Positions 25,165 through 35,438 of a stretch of 64,000 nucleotides of DNA are shown here, in pieces. The number at the start of each line of letters is the position of its first letter. Position 1 is the first letter of the stretch. The stretch is from Burkholderiales bacterium (lineage in GTDB: Bacteria; Pseudomonadota; Gammaproteobacteria; Burkholderiales; Burkholderiaceae_C): the NCBI GenBank assembly GCA_016223165.1, contig JACRPO010000002.1:124001-188000 (forward strand), in the 5' to 3' direction. A program made the position numbers and the translations under genes. Below the pieces are notes generated by a model. It did no database searches, had not been told where the DNA came from, and saw nothing but the letters and a program-made list of their open reading frames with translations.

Positions 25165-26267
25165 CTGGTGTACGGCAAGCCGAGGGCCTGCGCGACCGCG
25201 GCGTACGTGACCTGCCCTTCATGCACGTTCAGGCCCTCGAGCAGATGCGAGTCGTCGAGGCACGCCTGGCGCCAGCCCTTGCCGGCGAGCGCGAGAGTGA
25301 ACGGCAGCGTGGCGTTGTTCAGCGCCCAGGTGGAGGTGCGCGGCACGCCGCCCGGCATGTTCGCGACGCAGTAGTGCACGACGCCATCGACGACGTAGGT
25401 CGGCTCGGCGTGCGTGGTCGCGCGCGAGGTCTCGAAGCAACCGCCCTGGTCGATGGCCACGTCGACGAGCACGGCACCCGGCAGCATGCGCGCCACCTGG
25501 GCGCGCGTGAGCAGCTTCGGTGCGGCGGCACCGGGCACGAGCACCGCGCCCACCACGAGGTCGGCGCCGAGCGCTGCCTGCTCGACCTCGGCGCCCGAGG
25601 CGTAGAGCACCTTCACGCGGCCGCCGAAAAGATCGTCGAGCTCGCGCAGCCGCGGCAGGCTCTTGTCGAGGATGCTGACTTCGGCGCCGATGCCGACGGC
25701 CATCTTCGCCGCGTGCGTGCCGACGACGCCGCCGCCCAGGATGACCACCTTGCCCGGCGCCACGCCGGGCACGCCGCCGAGCAGCACGCCACGCCCGCCC
25801 TTCGTGCTGCCCTGGCGCTGCAGCGCCACGGCGCCCACCTGCACGGCCATGCGGCCGGCCACCTCGCTCATCGGGGCCAGCAGGGGCAGACGGCCTTGCG
25901 CATCGGTGATCGTCTCGTAGGCGATGGCGGTGCATCCCGAGGCCATCAGCCCGCGCGTCTGCGCCGCATCCGGGGCCAGGTGCAGGTAGGTGAAGAGCAC
26001 CTGCCCGCGACGCAGCATCGCGATCTCCGAAGGTTGCGGCTCCTTCACCTTCACCACCATGTCCGCTGCGGCGAAGACGGCTGCGGCGTCGGGCACGATG
26101 CGCGCACCGGCGGCCGTGTACTGCGCATCGTCGCAGCCGATGCCGGCACCGGTGCCGCTTTGTACCAGCACCTCGTGGCCGTGGCGGACGAGTTCCTGCA
26201 CTGCCGGCGGCGTCAGGCCGGCACGGTTCTCCTGGGGCTTGATTTCCTGTGGCACGCCGATCCGCAT
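25143..26267 (-). CDS. ald: alanine dehydrogenase
   Basis: A 374-residue NAD-dependent alanine dehydrogenase, interconverting L-alanine with pyruvate and ammonia. Family marks are MRIGVPQEIKPQENRAGLTP (substrate-binding Arg15), MVVKVKEPQPSE (Lys), LFTYLHLAPD (His), the nucleotide loop VILGGGVVGTHAAKMAVG and the catalytic-Asp region VLVDVAIDQGGCFETS. GAGAGGAAG precedes the ATG; a longer in-frame start 24 bases upstream adds residues not seen in the family. Divergent from an Lrp-type gene, the usual arrangement for regulator and target. Confidence 0.96.
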   Translation of the reverse strand: MRIGVPQEIKPQENRAGLTPPAVQELVRHGHEVLVQSGTGAGIGCDDAQYTAAGARIVPDAAAVFAAADMVVKVKEPQPSEIAMLRRGQVLFTYLHLAPDAAQTRGLMASGCTAIAYETITDAQGRLPLLAPMSEVAGRMAVQVGAVALQRQGSTKGGRGVLLGGVPGVAPGKVVILGGGVVGTHAAKMAVGIGAEVSILDKSLPRLRELDDLFGGRVKVLYASGAEVEQAALGADLVVGAVLVPGAAAPKLLTRAQVARMLPGAVLVDVAIDQGGCFETSRATTHAEPTYVVDGVVHYCVANMPGGVPRTSTWALNNATLPFTLALAGKGWRQACLDDSHLLEGLNVHEGQVTYAAVAQALGLPYTSARSVLG

Positions 26268-26338
26268 GGCACTTCCTCTCGTGGTGGGCAATGCCGATAT
26301 GGTGCCTGCGGTCCGATCGAAGGTTCATGCGTTTCTGG

Positions 26339-26399
26339 TGCGCACAATCCCCATCTCTGCGCAACAGAACATGCCGTCGCGGGGCTTCGGCGGCAGAAT
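26339..26399 (+). promoter_or_regulatory. ald/lrp divergent control region
   Basis: Two identical palindromes TGCGCA at 26339-26344 and 26358-26363, 19 bases apart (about two helical turns), lie midway between the divergent genes and could be regulator half-sites. CAGAAT at 26394-26399 is a -10-like element whose predicted transcription start falls next to the ATG of the lrp-type gene. Confidence 0.35.
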
Positions 26400-26406
26400 T
26401 CACCTC

Positions 26407-26886
26407 ATGAGCCTCACGAGCACGCCAGCTGAACTCGACCGCACGGATCGCCTGCTGCTGCGCTGGCTGCAAGCCGAGGGGCGCCTGACGAATACCGAGC
26501 TGGCGCAGCGCGCCGGCCTCTCCCAGTCGGCCTGCCTGCGGCGCGTGCAGAGGCTGGAGCAGTTGGACGTCATCGAGGGCTACGGCGCGCGCATCAGCGC
26601 GGCCGCGCTCGGCAAGGGCGATACGGTGTTCATCGAGATCACGCTCGCCAGCCAGAGCGAGACGGTGCTCGACGCCTTCGAGCGCGCCGTGGCGGCCTCG
26701 CCCGACATCCTCGAGTGCCACCTGATGGCAGGCGACTACGACTATCTGCTGCGCGTGGCCGTGGCCGACACCGCCGACTACGAGCGCCTGCACCGCAAGC
26801 AGCTGGCCGCCTTCCCGCACGTGGCGCGCATCCGCTCGCACTTCGCCCTGCGACAGGTTTCGCGGCGCGCCGGGGTGGACGTGTGA
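26407..26886 (+). CDS. Lrp/AsnC family transcriptional regulator
   Basis: A 159-residue regulator. The N-terminal winged HTH has LDRTDRLLLRWLQAEGRLTN and ELAQRAGLSQSACLRRVQRL; the C-terminal RAM/AsnC ligand domain has VLDAFERAVAASPDILECHL and MAGDYDYLLRVAVAD. Such proteins form octamers and sense amino acids. The divergent ald gene suggests it activates alanine catabolism in response to alanine. The chosen ATG follows a CAGAAT box by seven bases, suggesting a leaderless transcript; a further in-frame ATG 36 bases upstream would include the -10 element. Confidence 0.93.
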   Translation: MSLTSTPAELDRTDRLLLRWLQAEGRLTNTELAQRAGLSQSACLRRVQRLEQLDVIEGYGARISAAALGKGDTVFIEITLASQSETVLDAFERAVAASPDILECHLMAGDYDYLLRVAVADTADYERLHRKQLAAFPHVARIRSHFALRQVSRRAGVDV

Positions 26887-26921
26887 GGTCCACGGCTCAC
26901 GCCGGCACTCGAGGGCACGTC

Positions 26922-26954
26922 GGCGTCGCGCGGCTTCGCACCTCGCGCGACGCC
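26922..26954. terminator. 11-bp inverted repeat between convergent lrp-type gene and rarA
   Basis: GGCGTCGCGCG (26922-26932) pairs perfectly with CGCGCGACGCC (26944-26954) around an 11-base loop. A degenerate copy of the right half (GCGCGGCTCGCGCCTCGCGCG) follows at once. No T-tract. Confidence 0.4.
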
Positions 26955-27015
26955 GGCGTTGCGCGGCTCGCGCCTCGCGCGTGAGTTGCTGCTGGGTGGC
27001 GCCTGGCGCCGCGCC

Positions 27016-28410
27016 TCAGCGTTCAGGCGGCCCCGCCCCCTCGGCAGGCGCCGGCGCCGAACCGGCGCGCGCAGCGCGATTGGCCTCCCGAAGCTCGGCC
27101 AGCCGTTCGCCGATGCGCAGCTCCAGGCCGCGCGGCGCCGGTTCGTAGAAGGTGACGTCGGCCATGCCGTCCGGCAGGTAACGCTCGCCGGCGGCGAAGG
27201 CGCCCTGCTCGTCGTGCGCGTAGCGATAGCCCTCGCCGTGGCCGAGGCTCTTCATGAGCCGCGTCGGGGCGTTGCGCAGCCGATCGGGCACCGGCCGCGA
27301 GCCGTCCTGCCGCACGTGCGCACGGGCGGCGTTCCAGGCCTCGTAGACGGCATTGCTCTTCGGCACCACGGCCAGATAGATCACCGCCTCGGCCAGCGCC
27401 AGCTCGCCCTCGGGCGAGCCGAGTCGCTCGTAGACCTCGGCGGCATCGAGCGCCATGCGCAGCGCCCGCGGGTCCGCCAGGCCGATGTCCTCGGCGGCCA
27501 TGCGCACGATGCGGCGCGCGAGATAACGCGGGTCGGCGCCGCCATCGAGCATGCGCACGAGCCAGTACAGCGCCGCATCGGGGTCGGAGCCGCGCACCGA
27601 CTTGTGCAGCGCGGAGATGGTGTCGTAGAAGAAGTCGCCGCCCTTGTCGTAGCGCCGGTGCATCTCGCCCAGCGTGCGCTCGAGCAACGCCTCGCCGATC
27701 TCGGGCACGGCTTGCGTGCCCGCCGCGGCAGCCACGTTCTCGTAGGCGTTGAGCAGGCGCCGAGCATCGCCGTCGGCATGGTTCAGCAGCCGCTCGGCCG
27801 CCGCGGCGGTGAGCGGTGGCGCCTGCAGCAGTGCCTGCGCGCGCACCAGCAGTTCGCGCAGCTCTTCGGCCTCGAGGGGCTTGAGCACGTGCACCGCTGC
27901 ACGCGACAGCAAGGCCGAGTTCACCTCGAACGACGGGTTCTCGGTCGTGGCCCCGATGAAGCTGAAGAGCCCGGACTCCACGTGCGGCAGGAAGGCGTCC
28001 TGCTGCGCCTTGTTGAAGCGATGCACCTCGTCGACGAAGACGACGGTGGCCCGGCCCTGCGCGCGCCACGCCCGTGCCTGCTCGACCGCCTCGCGGATCT
28101 CCTTGACACCGGCCAGCACGGCCGAGAGGACGACGAACTGGGCGCCGCTGCCGGCGGCGAGAAGCCGCGCCAGCGTCGTCTTGCCGACACCGGGCGGGCC
28201 CCAGAGGATCATCGAAGGCAGGCGCGCTGCCTGCGCGGCCAGCGTCAGCGGCCGCCCCGGCGCGAGCAGGTGGCGCTGCCCGACCACCTGGTCCAGCTCA
28301 CGCGGCCGCAGGCGCTCGGCCAATGGGGCACCCGGGTCGGCGGCGGCCATCGTCGGCGGGCTGGAGCCTTCGTCCGGCGGCAGCAGCGACGCCTGCGTGG
28401 CCTCGGACAT
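27016..28410 (-). CDS. rarA: replication-associated recombination protein A
   Basis: A 464-residue AAA+ ATPase of the RarA/MgsA/WRNIP1 family that acts at stalled replication forks. LAERLRPRELDQVVGQRHLL opens the core; Walker A is GPPGVGKTTLARLL; Walker B is VVFVDEVHRFNKAQQDAFLP; the sensor is FIGATTENPSFEVN. The C-terminal tetramerisation part has YDTISALHKSVRGSDPDAAL and DGMADVTFYEPAPRGLE. Last gene of ftsK-lolA-rarA, ten bases after lolA. Confidence 0.95.
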   Translation of the reverse strand: MSEATQASLLPPDEGSSPPTMAAADPGAPLAERLRPRELDQVVGQRHLLAPGRPLTLAAQAARLPSMILWGPPGVGKTTLARLLAAGSGAQFVVLSAVLAGVKEIREAVEQARAWRAQGRATVVFVDEVHRFNKAQQDAFLPHVESGLFSFIGATTENPSFEVNSALLSRAAVHVLKPLEAEELRELLVRAQALLQAPPLTAAAAERLLNHADGDARRLLNAYENVAAAAGTQAVPEIGEALLERTLGEMHRRYDKGGDFFYDTISALHKSVRGSDPDAALYWLVRMLDGGADPRYLARRIVRMAAEDIGLADPRALRMALDAAEVYERLGSPEGELALAEAVIYLAVVPKSNAVYEAWNAARAHVRQDGSRPVPDRLRNAPTRLMKSLGHGEGYRYAHDEQGAFAAGERYLPDGMADVTFYEPAPRGLELRIGERLAELREANRAARAGSAPAPAEGAGPPER

Positions 28411-28420
28411 TCGCGCCACG

Positions 28421-29095
28421 CTACTGCTCGACGACCTCGGCACCTTGCGGCGGCACGAAGCGGAATCGTTCGGGCGCCGGCACAGCCGCCGCGGTTGCGC
28501 CCGGCGCGACCCAGCCGCTGAACTGCAGCAACGAGCGCTGGCCGAAGTTGTCGATGATCTCGACCGCGGCGAGTTCCTTGCCGCGAAAGGCGACGCGCAT
28601 GGCCTGGAAGCTGGCACCTTCCTTGGCCTTGGGCGTGGCCTTCAGCCACTCGAGCCCTTCGCGCTGGCCTTCGGCGACGAGCTCGAACTCCCGCTCCGGC
28701 GTGGCCCCGGCCAGCAAGGCCGCCGGTGTCTGCCCCAGTGCCTTGGCCAGCGGCCGGGAGGTGGCCTGGTTGAGGTCCGGATCGTGGATCCACACCTTCT
28801 GCCCGTCGGAGACGATGAGCTGCTCGGACGGCTTGGCGTAGGCGAAGCGGAAGCGGTTCGGCCGCAGGAAGGAGAACGTGCCGGTGGAAACCTTGCGGCG
28901 CGCACCGTCGGCGGAGGTGACGGTCTGCGTGAAGGCGGCCTCGCCGCCCTTCACCTCGCGCGCGAACTCGCGCAGGCGGTCGACGGCGTCGGCCAGCACG
29001 ACTTGTGGCAGGAGCAGGCTGACGAAGAGGCCCACCGACAACGTGGCGGCGGTGGCGGCGCGCACGCGCGACAGCAACCCTCGACGCCTTTCCAT
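28421..29095 (-). CDS. lolA: outer-membrane lipoprotein carrier protein LolA
   Basis: A 224-residue periplasmic chaperone that carries lipoproteins from the LolCDE complex to the outer membrane. A signal peptide (about residues 1-35, ending VVLADA) precedes LREFAREVKGGEAAFTQTV. Family features are STGTFSFLRPNRFRFAYAKP and VSDGQKVWIHDPDLNQATSR. Located 17 bases after ftsK and 10 before rarA, the common proteobacterial arrangement. The N-terminal region is arginine-rich (MERRRGLLSRVR). Confidence 0.93.
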   Translation of the reverse strand: MERRRGLLSRVRAATAATLSVGLFVSLLLPQVVLADAVDRLREFAREVKGGEAAFTQTVTSADGARRKVSTGTFSFLRPNRFRFAYAKPSEQLIVSDGQKVWIHDPDLNQATSRPLAKALGQTPAALLAGATPEREFELVAEGQREGLEWLKATPKAKEGASFQAMRVAFRGKELAAVEIIDNFGQRSLLQFSGWVAPGATAAAVPAPERFRFVPPQGAEVVEQ

Positions 29096-29112
29096 CGGAG
29101 CGCGCCCGCTGC

Positions 29113-31440
29113 TCACTCGTCCCGCCGCGGCACGAGGATGTCCCGGTTGCCGTTGCTGGCCATGGGCGATACGAGTCCGCTGCGCTCCATCTGTTCCAGC
29201 AATCGGGCGGCGCGGTTGTAACCGATGCGCAGGTGCCGCTGCACGAGCGAGATCGAGGCACGCCGGTGCTGCAGCACCACCTCCACGGCCTGGTCGTACA
29301 TCGCATCGCTCTCGCCGTTGCCGCCGCCCTCGCCGCTGCCCGCCTCGGCCTCGTCGCCTTCGAGCACGCCGCCCTCGAGGATGCCCTCGACGTAGTTGGG
29401 CGCCCCCTGGCTCTTCAGGTACTCGACGACGCGGTGCACTTCCTCGTCGCTGACGAAGGCGCCGTGCACACGCACCGGCGTGCCGATGCCCGAAGGCAGG
29501 TACAGCATGTCGCCCTGGCCGAGCAACGCCTCGGCACCCATCTGGTCGAGGATCGTGCGGCTGTCGATCTTGCTCGCCACCTGGAACGACAGGCGCGTCG
29601 GAATGTTGGCCTTGATGAGGCCGGTGATGACGTCCACGCTCGGCCGCTGCGTGGCCAGGACCAGGTGCATGCCGGCGGCCCGCGACTTCTGCGCCAGCCG
29701 CGCGATCAGCTCCTCGATCTTCTTGCCGATGACCATCATCAGGTCGGCAAGCTCGTCGATGACGACGACGATCTGCGGCAGCCGCTCGAGCGGCTCCGGC
29801 GACTCCGGCGTCAGGCTGAACGGGTTGCCGAGCGGCAGCCCGGCTTCGATGGCCTCGGCCACCTTGCGGTTGTAGCCCGACAGGTTGCGCACGCCGAGCT
29901 TGCTCATCAGCTTGTAGCGCCGCTCCATCTCGCCCACGCACCAGGTGAGCGCGTTGGCGGCCTGCTTCATGTCGGTGACGACCGGCGCGAGCAGGTGCGG
30001 GATGCCCTCGTAGACGCTCATCTCGAGCATCTTGGGGTCGATGAGGATCAGGCGGACATCGCGCGCCTCGGCCTTGTAGAGCAGGCTCAGGATCATCGCG
30101 TTGATGCCCACGCTCTTGCCCGCACCGGTGGTGCCGGCGACCAGGCAGTGCGGCATCTTGCCGAGGTCGGCAACGACGGGGTTACCGATGATGTCCTTGC
30201 CCATGCCGATGGTCAGCAGCGAGTGCGAGGCGTTGTAGACCTCGCTGCCGAGGATCTCCGACAGGCGGATCGTCTGCCGACGCGCATTGGGCAGCTCGAG
30301 CGCCATCGTCGTCTTGCCCGGGATCACCTCGACGACGCGGATGCTCACCAGCGACAGAGAACGCGCCAGGTCCCTGGCCAGGTTCACGACCTGCGCGCCC
30401 TTCACGCCGGTGGCCGGCTCGATCTCGTAGCGCGTGATCACCGGGCCGGGCGAGGCCGCCACCACGTGCACCTCGACACCGAAGTCGCGCAGCTTCTTCT
30501 CGATGAGGCGCGAGGTCATCTCGAGCGATTCGGCCGTCACCGGCGCCTCGCGCGCCGAGGCGGAGACGGCATCGAGCAGGTCCACCTGCGGCAGCTTGTT
30601 GTCGGCCAGTTCGGCGAAGAGCGGCTGCTGGCGCTCGCGCGCCACGCGCTGCGACTTCGGGATCTCCGGCGCCGGCGGCGCGATCACCAGCGGCGTGGCA
30701 TCGTCGTCGCCACGCCGCTGCACCTCGACCACGTGCTGGCGCTCACGCGCGGCCATCTCGCCCAGGCGGCGGTCTTCGGCCTGCTCGCGCTGGCCGTGCA
30801 GGCGCTCGCGCAGCGCGTCGAAGCGCTGGCCGATGGTCTCGGCGAAGCCCAGCCACGAGAAGCGCAGCGCCATCGACGCGCCGGCCACGCCGACCGCGAT
30901 CCACAACACACCCGAGCCGGCAAAGCCGAGCCAGCGCATCGACAGGGGTCCGAGGGCCCAGCCGAGCACGCCGCCGGCGTGTTGGCCGGGCAGGTGCGCC
31001 TCGAAGCGATAGAGCCGCGTCCACTCCAGCGCGCAACTGGCGGCGAGCAGCAAGGCCAGTCCGAGCCAGAAGCGCCAGCGCGGCAGCGGGCTCGTCGCGG
31101 CGCCGCGTCGCAACACCACCGCCAGCGACGAGAGCCAGGCGCGCAGCCCCACCGGCAGCAGCCACCAGCTGGAAAAGCCGAAGAGGAGGTAGGCCATGTC
31201 GGCCACCCATGCGCCGACAAGGCCGACGCGGTTGCGCACCGGCTCGCCGCTGCCCGACGTGGTGAACGCCGGGTCGGCCGCGTTGTGCGTGACCATCGCC
31301 AGCAGCAACAGCAGCCAGGCGAGCCCGCCGACGAAGAGCCACGCCTTTCGCCGCCACGGCACGGACACCCCGGTGGCGCCTGCGCCCGCCTGCGCCGCCG
31401 CGGCGCCGTCACCGCGCAAGGATCCGAGCGGAAAACTCAT
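29113..31440 (-). CDS. ftsK: DNA translocase FtsK
   Basis: A 775-residue septal DNA translocase that helps resolve and segregate chromosome termini at division. Four or five N-terminal membrane helices (residues about 25-190) are followed by a short linker and the motor: [20 protein letters not shown] (Walker A) and [16 protein letters not shown] (Walker B). The C-terminal gamma winged helix that reads KOPS sequences is present ([20 protein letters not shown]). The linker is short compared with E. coli FtsK, giving the compact length usual in Burkholderiales. First gene of ftsK-lolA-rarA. Confidence 0.96.
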   Translation of the reverse strand: MSFPLGSLRGDGAAAAQAGAGATGVSVPWRRKAWLFVGGLAWLLLLLAMVTHNAADPAFTTSGSGEPVRNRVGLVGAWVADMAYLLFGFSSWWLLPVGLRAWLSSLAVVLRRGAATSPLPRWRFWLGLALLLAASCALEWTRLYRFEAHLPGQHAGGVLGWALGPLSMRWLGFAGSGVLWIAVGVAGASMALRFSWLGFAETIGQRFDALRERLHGQREQAEDRRLGEMAARERQHVVEVQRRGDDDATPLVIAPPAPEIPKSQRVARERQQPLFAELADNKLPQVDLLDAVSASAREAPVTAESLEMTSRLIEKKLRDFGVEVHVVAASPGPVITRYEIEPATGVKGAQVVNLARDLARSLSLVSIRVVEVIPGKTTMALELPNARRQTIRLSEILGSEVYNASHSLLTIGMGKDIIGNPVVADLGKMPHCLVAGTTGAGKSVGINAMILSLLYKAEARDVRLILIDPKMLEMSVYEGIPHLLAPVVTDMKQAANALTWCVGEMERRYKLMSKLGVRNLSGYNRKVAEAIEAGLPLGNPFSLTPESPEPLERLPQIVVVIDELADLMMVIGKKIEELIARLAQKSRAAGMHLVLATQRPSVDVITGLIKANIPTRLSFQVASKIDSRTILDQMGAEALLGQGDMLYLPSGIGTPVRVHGAFVSDEEVHRVVEYLKSQGAPNYVEGILEGGVLEGDEAEAGSGEGGGNGESDAMYDQAVEVVLQHRRASISLVQRHLRIGYNRAARLLEQMERSGLVSPMASNGNRDILVPRRDE

Positions 31441-31493
31441 GTCGTCATTTTGCGCTCAGGGGCGCCGCCGCCCCGGGGCGGCGGCCGGCCGGC

Positions 31494-32165
31494 TCAGTCG
31501 TTGCCGAGCCGTTCCTTGATGACCACGGAGCCGTTTTCCTGCGTCTCGATGACACCGCGCTCCTCGAGGTCCTTCATGACGCGGCTGACCATCTCGCGCG
31601 ACGCGCCGACGACCTTGGCCATGTCCTGGCGGCTGACCTTGTGGCGGATGATCTTGATGCCCTCCGGCGTCTCCTCGGCCATGTCGAGCAGCGTGCGCGC
31701 GACGCGGCCGTAGACATCGAGCAGCGCCAGCGACTCGATCTGGCGGTCGGCGTTGCGCAGGCGCTTGACGAGGCCGCGCAGGATGCCGTAGCTGAGCGTG
31801 CTGGCTTCGGGCAGGCAGCGGCCGAAGTCCGCGCGCGCCAGCACCAGCATGTCGGTCTGCACCTCGGCGCGCACGGTTGCCGAGTGCGGCTCGTTGTCGA
31901 TCAGGCTCATCTCGCCGACGTAGTCGCCCGACTCGAGCACGGCGAGGATGACCTCGCGGCCGCGCGTGTCGGAGGTGAGCACGCGGGCACGACCGTTGAG
32001 CAGGATGAACAGGGCATTGCTCTTGCGACCTTGCTCGACGACGATCTCGCCGCGCCGGAAGCGCCGCTTCACCACGCTGTCGGCGATGGCCTGCGCCTGG
32101 TCTGCCGTGAGCATTGAGAACAGCGGCACACGCCGGATCAGGTCCAGGTTCGACAACATCGACAT
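31494..32165 (-). CDS. CRP/FNR family transcriptional regulator
   Basis: A 223-residue regulator with an N-terminal cyclic-nucleotide-fold domain and a C-terminal HTH. The recognition helix is in GASREMVSRVMKDLEERGVI, with the CRP-like RE..R pattern. There is no N-terminal cysteine cluster, so it is not an oxygen-sensing FNR. In the phosphate-binding segment GEMSLIDNEPHSATV the Arg that binds cAMP in E. coli CRP is His, so the ligand may differ. GAGGAGTGAG lies seven bases before the ATG. Divergent from trxB across 197 bases. Confidence 0.9.
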   Translation of the reverse strand: MSMLSNLDLIRRVPLFSMLTADQAQAIADSVVKRRFRRGEIVVEQGRKSNALFILLNGRARVLTSDTRGREVILAVLESGDYVGEMSLIDNEPHSATVRAEVQTDMLVLARADFGRCLPEASTLSYGILRGLVKRLRNADRQIESLALLDVYGRVARTLLDMAEETPEGIKIIRHKVSRQDMAKVVGASREMVSRVMKDLEERGVIETQENGSVVIKERLGND

Positions 32166-32197
32166 CGGCTCACTCCTCTTTCGTTGTGGCCCGGTGA

Positions 32198-33334
<1,137 letters not shown>

Positions 33335-33383
33335 GCTTCCTCGGGCCACCGCAGGCGACCCCGGCCCGGTGGCGCCTTGTGCC

Positions 33384-33389
33384 TATAAT
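33384..33389 (+). promoter_or_regulatory. consensus -10 TATAAT for rpmB-rpmG
   Basis: A perfect TATAAT, rare in this GC-rich sequence, stands 79 bases before rpmB. TG two bases upstream resembles an extended -10. No good -35 is seen. Confidence 0.65.
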
Positions 33390-33467
33390 CCGCAGCTTTG
33401 CCGACACCGGCACCTCGCAACCGCACCTCACAACCGAGAGCCCTCGCCACAGGAGGGAGAGCACAAG

Positions 33468-33701
33468 ATGGCACGCGTCTGTCAAGTCACGGGCAAGCGC
33501 CCGATGGTCGGGAACAGTGTTTCCCACGCCAACAATCGAACGAAGCGCCGCTTCCTGCCCAACCTGCAGTACCGCCGCTTCTGGCTCGAGACCGAGAACC
33601 GCTGGGTGCGCCTGCGCGTGAGCAACGCGGCACTGCGCCTCATCGACAAGGTGGGCATCGAGCAGGTCGTCGCCGACCTGCGCCAGCGCGGCGAGCTCTG
33701 A
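33468..33701 (+). CDS. rpmB: 50S ribosomal protein L28
   Basis: A 77-residue ribosomal protein: [20 protein letters not shown], then [18 protein letters not shown], the bacterial L28 signature. AGGAGG lies about 12 bases before the ATG. Co-transcribed with rpmG 35 bases downstream, the conserved proteobacterial pair, from the TATAAT promoter. Confidence 0.98.
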   Translation: MARVCQVTGKRPMVGNSVSHANNRTKRRFLPNLQYRRFWLETENRWVRLRVSNAALRLIDKVGIEQVVADLRQRGEL

Positions 33702-33736
33702 CCGGCACGTCGCCCAACCCCTAGGAGATACGCACC

Positions 33737-33907
33737 ATGGCCAGCAAAGGCGGACGCGAGAAGATCAAGCTGGAGTCCTCGGCGGGCACCGGCCACTTCT
33801 ACACCACGAACAAGAACAAGAAGACCACGCCGGAGAAGCTCGAATTCCTGAAGTTCGACCCGAAGGCGCGCAAGCACGTTCTGTACAAGGAAGTGAAGCT
33901 CAAGTAG
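33737..33907 (+). CDS. rpmG: 50S ribosomal protein L33
   Basis: A 56-residue ribosomal protein, [20 protein letters not shown] then [20 protein letters not shown]. It lacks the paired zinc-binding cysteines, so it is the zinc-independent (C-) form. AGGAG precedes the ATG. Follows rpmB and is followed by two strong hairpins. Confidence 0.98.
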   Translation: MASKGGREKIKLESSAGTGHFYTTNKNKKTTPEKLEFLKFDPKARKHVLYKEVKLK

Positions 33908-33920
33908 CTGCGCCAGGAGC

Positions 33921-33948
33921 GCCCGGCTCGTCGAAGGTCGAGCCGGGC
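33921..33948 (+). terminator. perfect 10-bp hairpin after rpmG
   Basis: GCCCGGCTCG and CGAGCCGGGC flank an 8-base loop, 13 bases after the rpmG stop. No T-tract; likely works with the next hairpin. Confidence 0.6.
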
Positions 33949-33960
33949 AGACAACGCAAA

Positions 33961-33978
33961 GGGGCCCCGAGGGGCCCC
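33961..33978. terminator. G/C hairpin between rpmG and the convergent binding-protein gene
   Basis: GGGGCCCC, two bases, GGGGCCCC, then TCCTTC on the plus strand and TTTGCG on the minus strand. The A/T-containing flanks on both sides suggest a bidirectional terminator. Confidence 0.65.
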
Positions 33979-34013
33979 TCCTTCATGGCCGCACGAAGCG
34001 GCCCCGGTGATGC

Positions 34014-35156
34014 TCAGCGCACCACGGCGATCTGGTCGCGCTTGCCGCCCTTGTAGGTGAAGAGCGTCAGCGCACCGTTCTTGATGTCGCCCTTGTTGTC
34101 GAAGCCGATCGTGCCGGTCACGCCCTTGTAGCCGGAAGTCTTGGCGAGCACGGGCAGATAGACCTTCGGATCGGACGACTTCGCCTTGACCATGGCGTCG
34201 GCCATGACCATCACGGAGTCGTAGACGTAGGGCGCGTACACCTGGACGTCGGCGTTGAACTTGGCCTTGAACTTGGCGCGGAAGTCGTCCATCGACTTCT
34301 TGGCCTCGCCCTCGACGCCACCGGCCTCGGCGCACACGACCTGGCCGTCGGCCATGCCGTCCTGCGCCAGCTTGGGCAGTTCGCTCGAGCAGATGCCGTC
34401 GCCACCGACGAACTTGGCCTGGATGCCGAGCTGCTTCATCTGGCGCAGCATCGGGCCGGCCACGGCGTCCATGCCGCCGAAGAAGACGATGTCGGGCTTC
34501 TTGCCCTTCAGGCTGGTCAGGATGGCGGTGAAGTCGGTCGCCTTGTCGGTGGTGAACACGCGCGGGATGGTCTTGCCGCCCGCACCCTTCACGCCCTTCT
34601 CGAACTCCTCGGCCACACCCATGCCGTAGGCGGTGCGGTCGTCGATGACGGCGATGGTCTTGCCTTTCAGTTCCTTGACGGCGTAGCGGCCCAGCGTGCC
34701 ACCCAGGTGCACGTCGTCGGCGACGACGCGGAACGTGGTCTTGTAGCCCTGGCGCGTGAACTTCGGGTTCGTCGCCGAAGGGCTGATCTGCGGGATGCCG
34801 GCATCGCTGTAGATCTTCGAGGCCGGGATCGACGTGCCGCTGTTCAGGTGCCCGACCACGCCTTGCACCTTGCTGTCCACCAGCTTCTGCGCGGCGGCGG
34901 TGCCCTGCTTCGGATCGGCGGCATCGTCTTCGGCGAGCAACTCGAACTTGACCTTCTTGCCGCCGATCATTACGCCCTTGGCGTTCAGTTCCTCGATGGC
35001 GAGACGAGCGCCGTTCTCGTTGTCTTTGCCCAGGTGCGCGATGGCTCCGCTGGTGGGGCCGACGTGGCCGATCTTGACCACCATGTCTTGCGCGTAGGCG
35101 GCTCCGCCCAGCACGATGGCGGCGGCGCCGACGATCAGGTTCAACTTGACTTGCAT
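34014..35156 (-). CDS. branched-chain amino acid ABC transporter substrate-binding protein (LivK type)
   Basis: A 380-residue periplasmic binding protein of the Leu/Ile/Val family. The signal peptide is MQVKLNLIVGAAAIVLGGAA with cleavage after YAQ. Family marks are VKIGHVGPTSGAIAHLGKDN, ARLAIEELNAKG, GHLNSGTSIPASKIYSDAGI and NPKFTRQGYKTTFRVVADD. GGAGG precedes the ATG. It stands alone on the minus strand about 9 kb from livHMGF and may serve that transporter. The 282 bases upstream of it contain no gene I can support. Confidence 0.95.
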   Translation of the reverse strand: MQVKLNLIVGAAAIVLGGAAYAQDMVVKIGHVGPTSGAIAHLGKDNENGARLAIEELNAKGVMIGGKKVKFELLAEDDAADPKQGTAAAQKLVDSKVQGVVGHLNSGTSIPASKIYSDAGIPQISPSATNPKFTRQGYKTTFRVVADDVHLGGTLGRYAVKELKGKTIAVIDDRTAYGMGVAEEFEKGVKGAGGKTIPRVFTTDKATDFTAILTSLKGKKPDIVFFGGMDAVAGPMLRQMKQLGIQAKFVGGDGICSSELPKLAQDGMADGQVVCAEAGGVEGEAKKSMDDFRAKFKAKFNADVQVYAPYVYDSVMVMADAMVKAKSSDPKVYLPVLAKTSGYKGVTGTIGFDNKGDIKNGALTLFTYKGGKRDQIAVVR

Positions 35157-35438
35157 GCAAGATCCTCCAGGGGAAAGGTGTTGTCTCTCAGGACAAACGG
35201 GGGGATTGACGAAAGGCGGCGACGATACCCGAAATGCACCCCCCGCCCAAGCGGGGTAACTCCGGGCACGCCTGGTGCCGACACCGTGTCGCGGCAACGC
35301 GGCGCACCCGCCGACGGTGGACAGGGTCGCGCCCGATGGTGCGCGCATCGCCAGCCGCAGGCCGACCCGCCGGCGCCACCGCTGGCATCCCTCGGCATGC
35401 CGCCGGCAGCCGCGGCCGCACACTCTTCGCGCACGCCC

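Noticed and set aside
35157-35438. Open frames in the gap upstream of the LivK-type gene
   Set aside because: Short Arg/Pro-rich frames in several phases with no start signal or family pattern; treated as non-coding.
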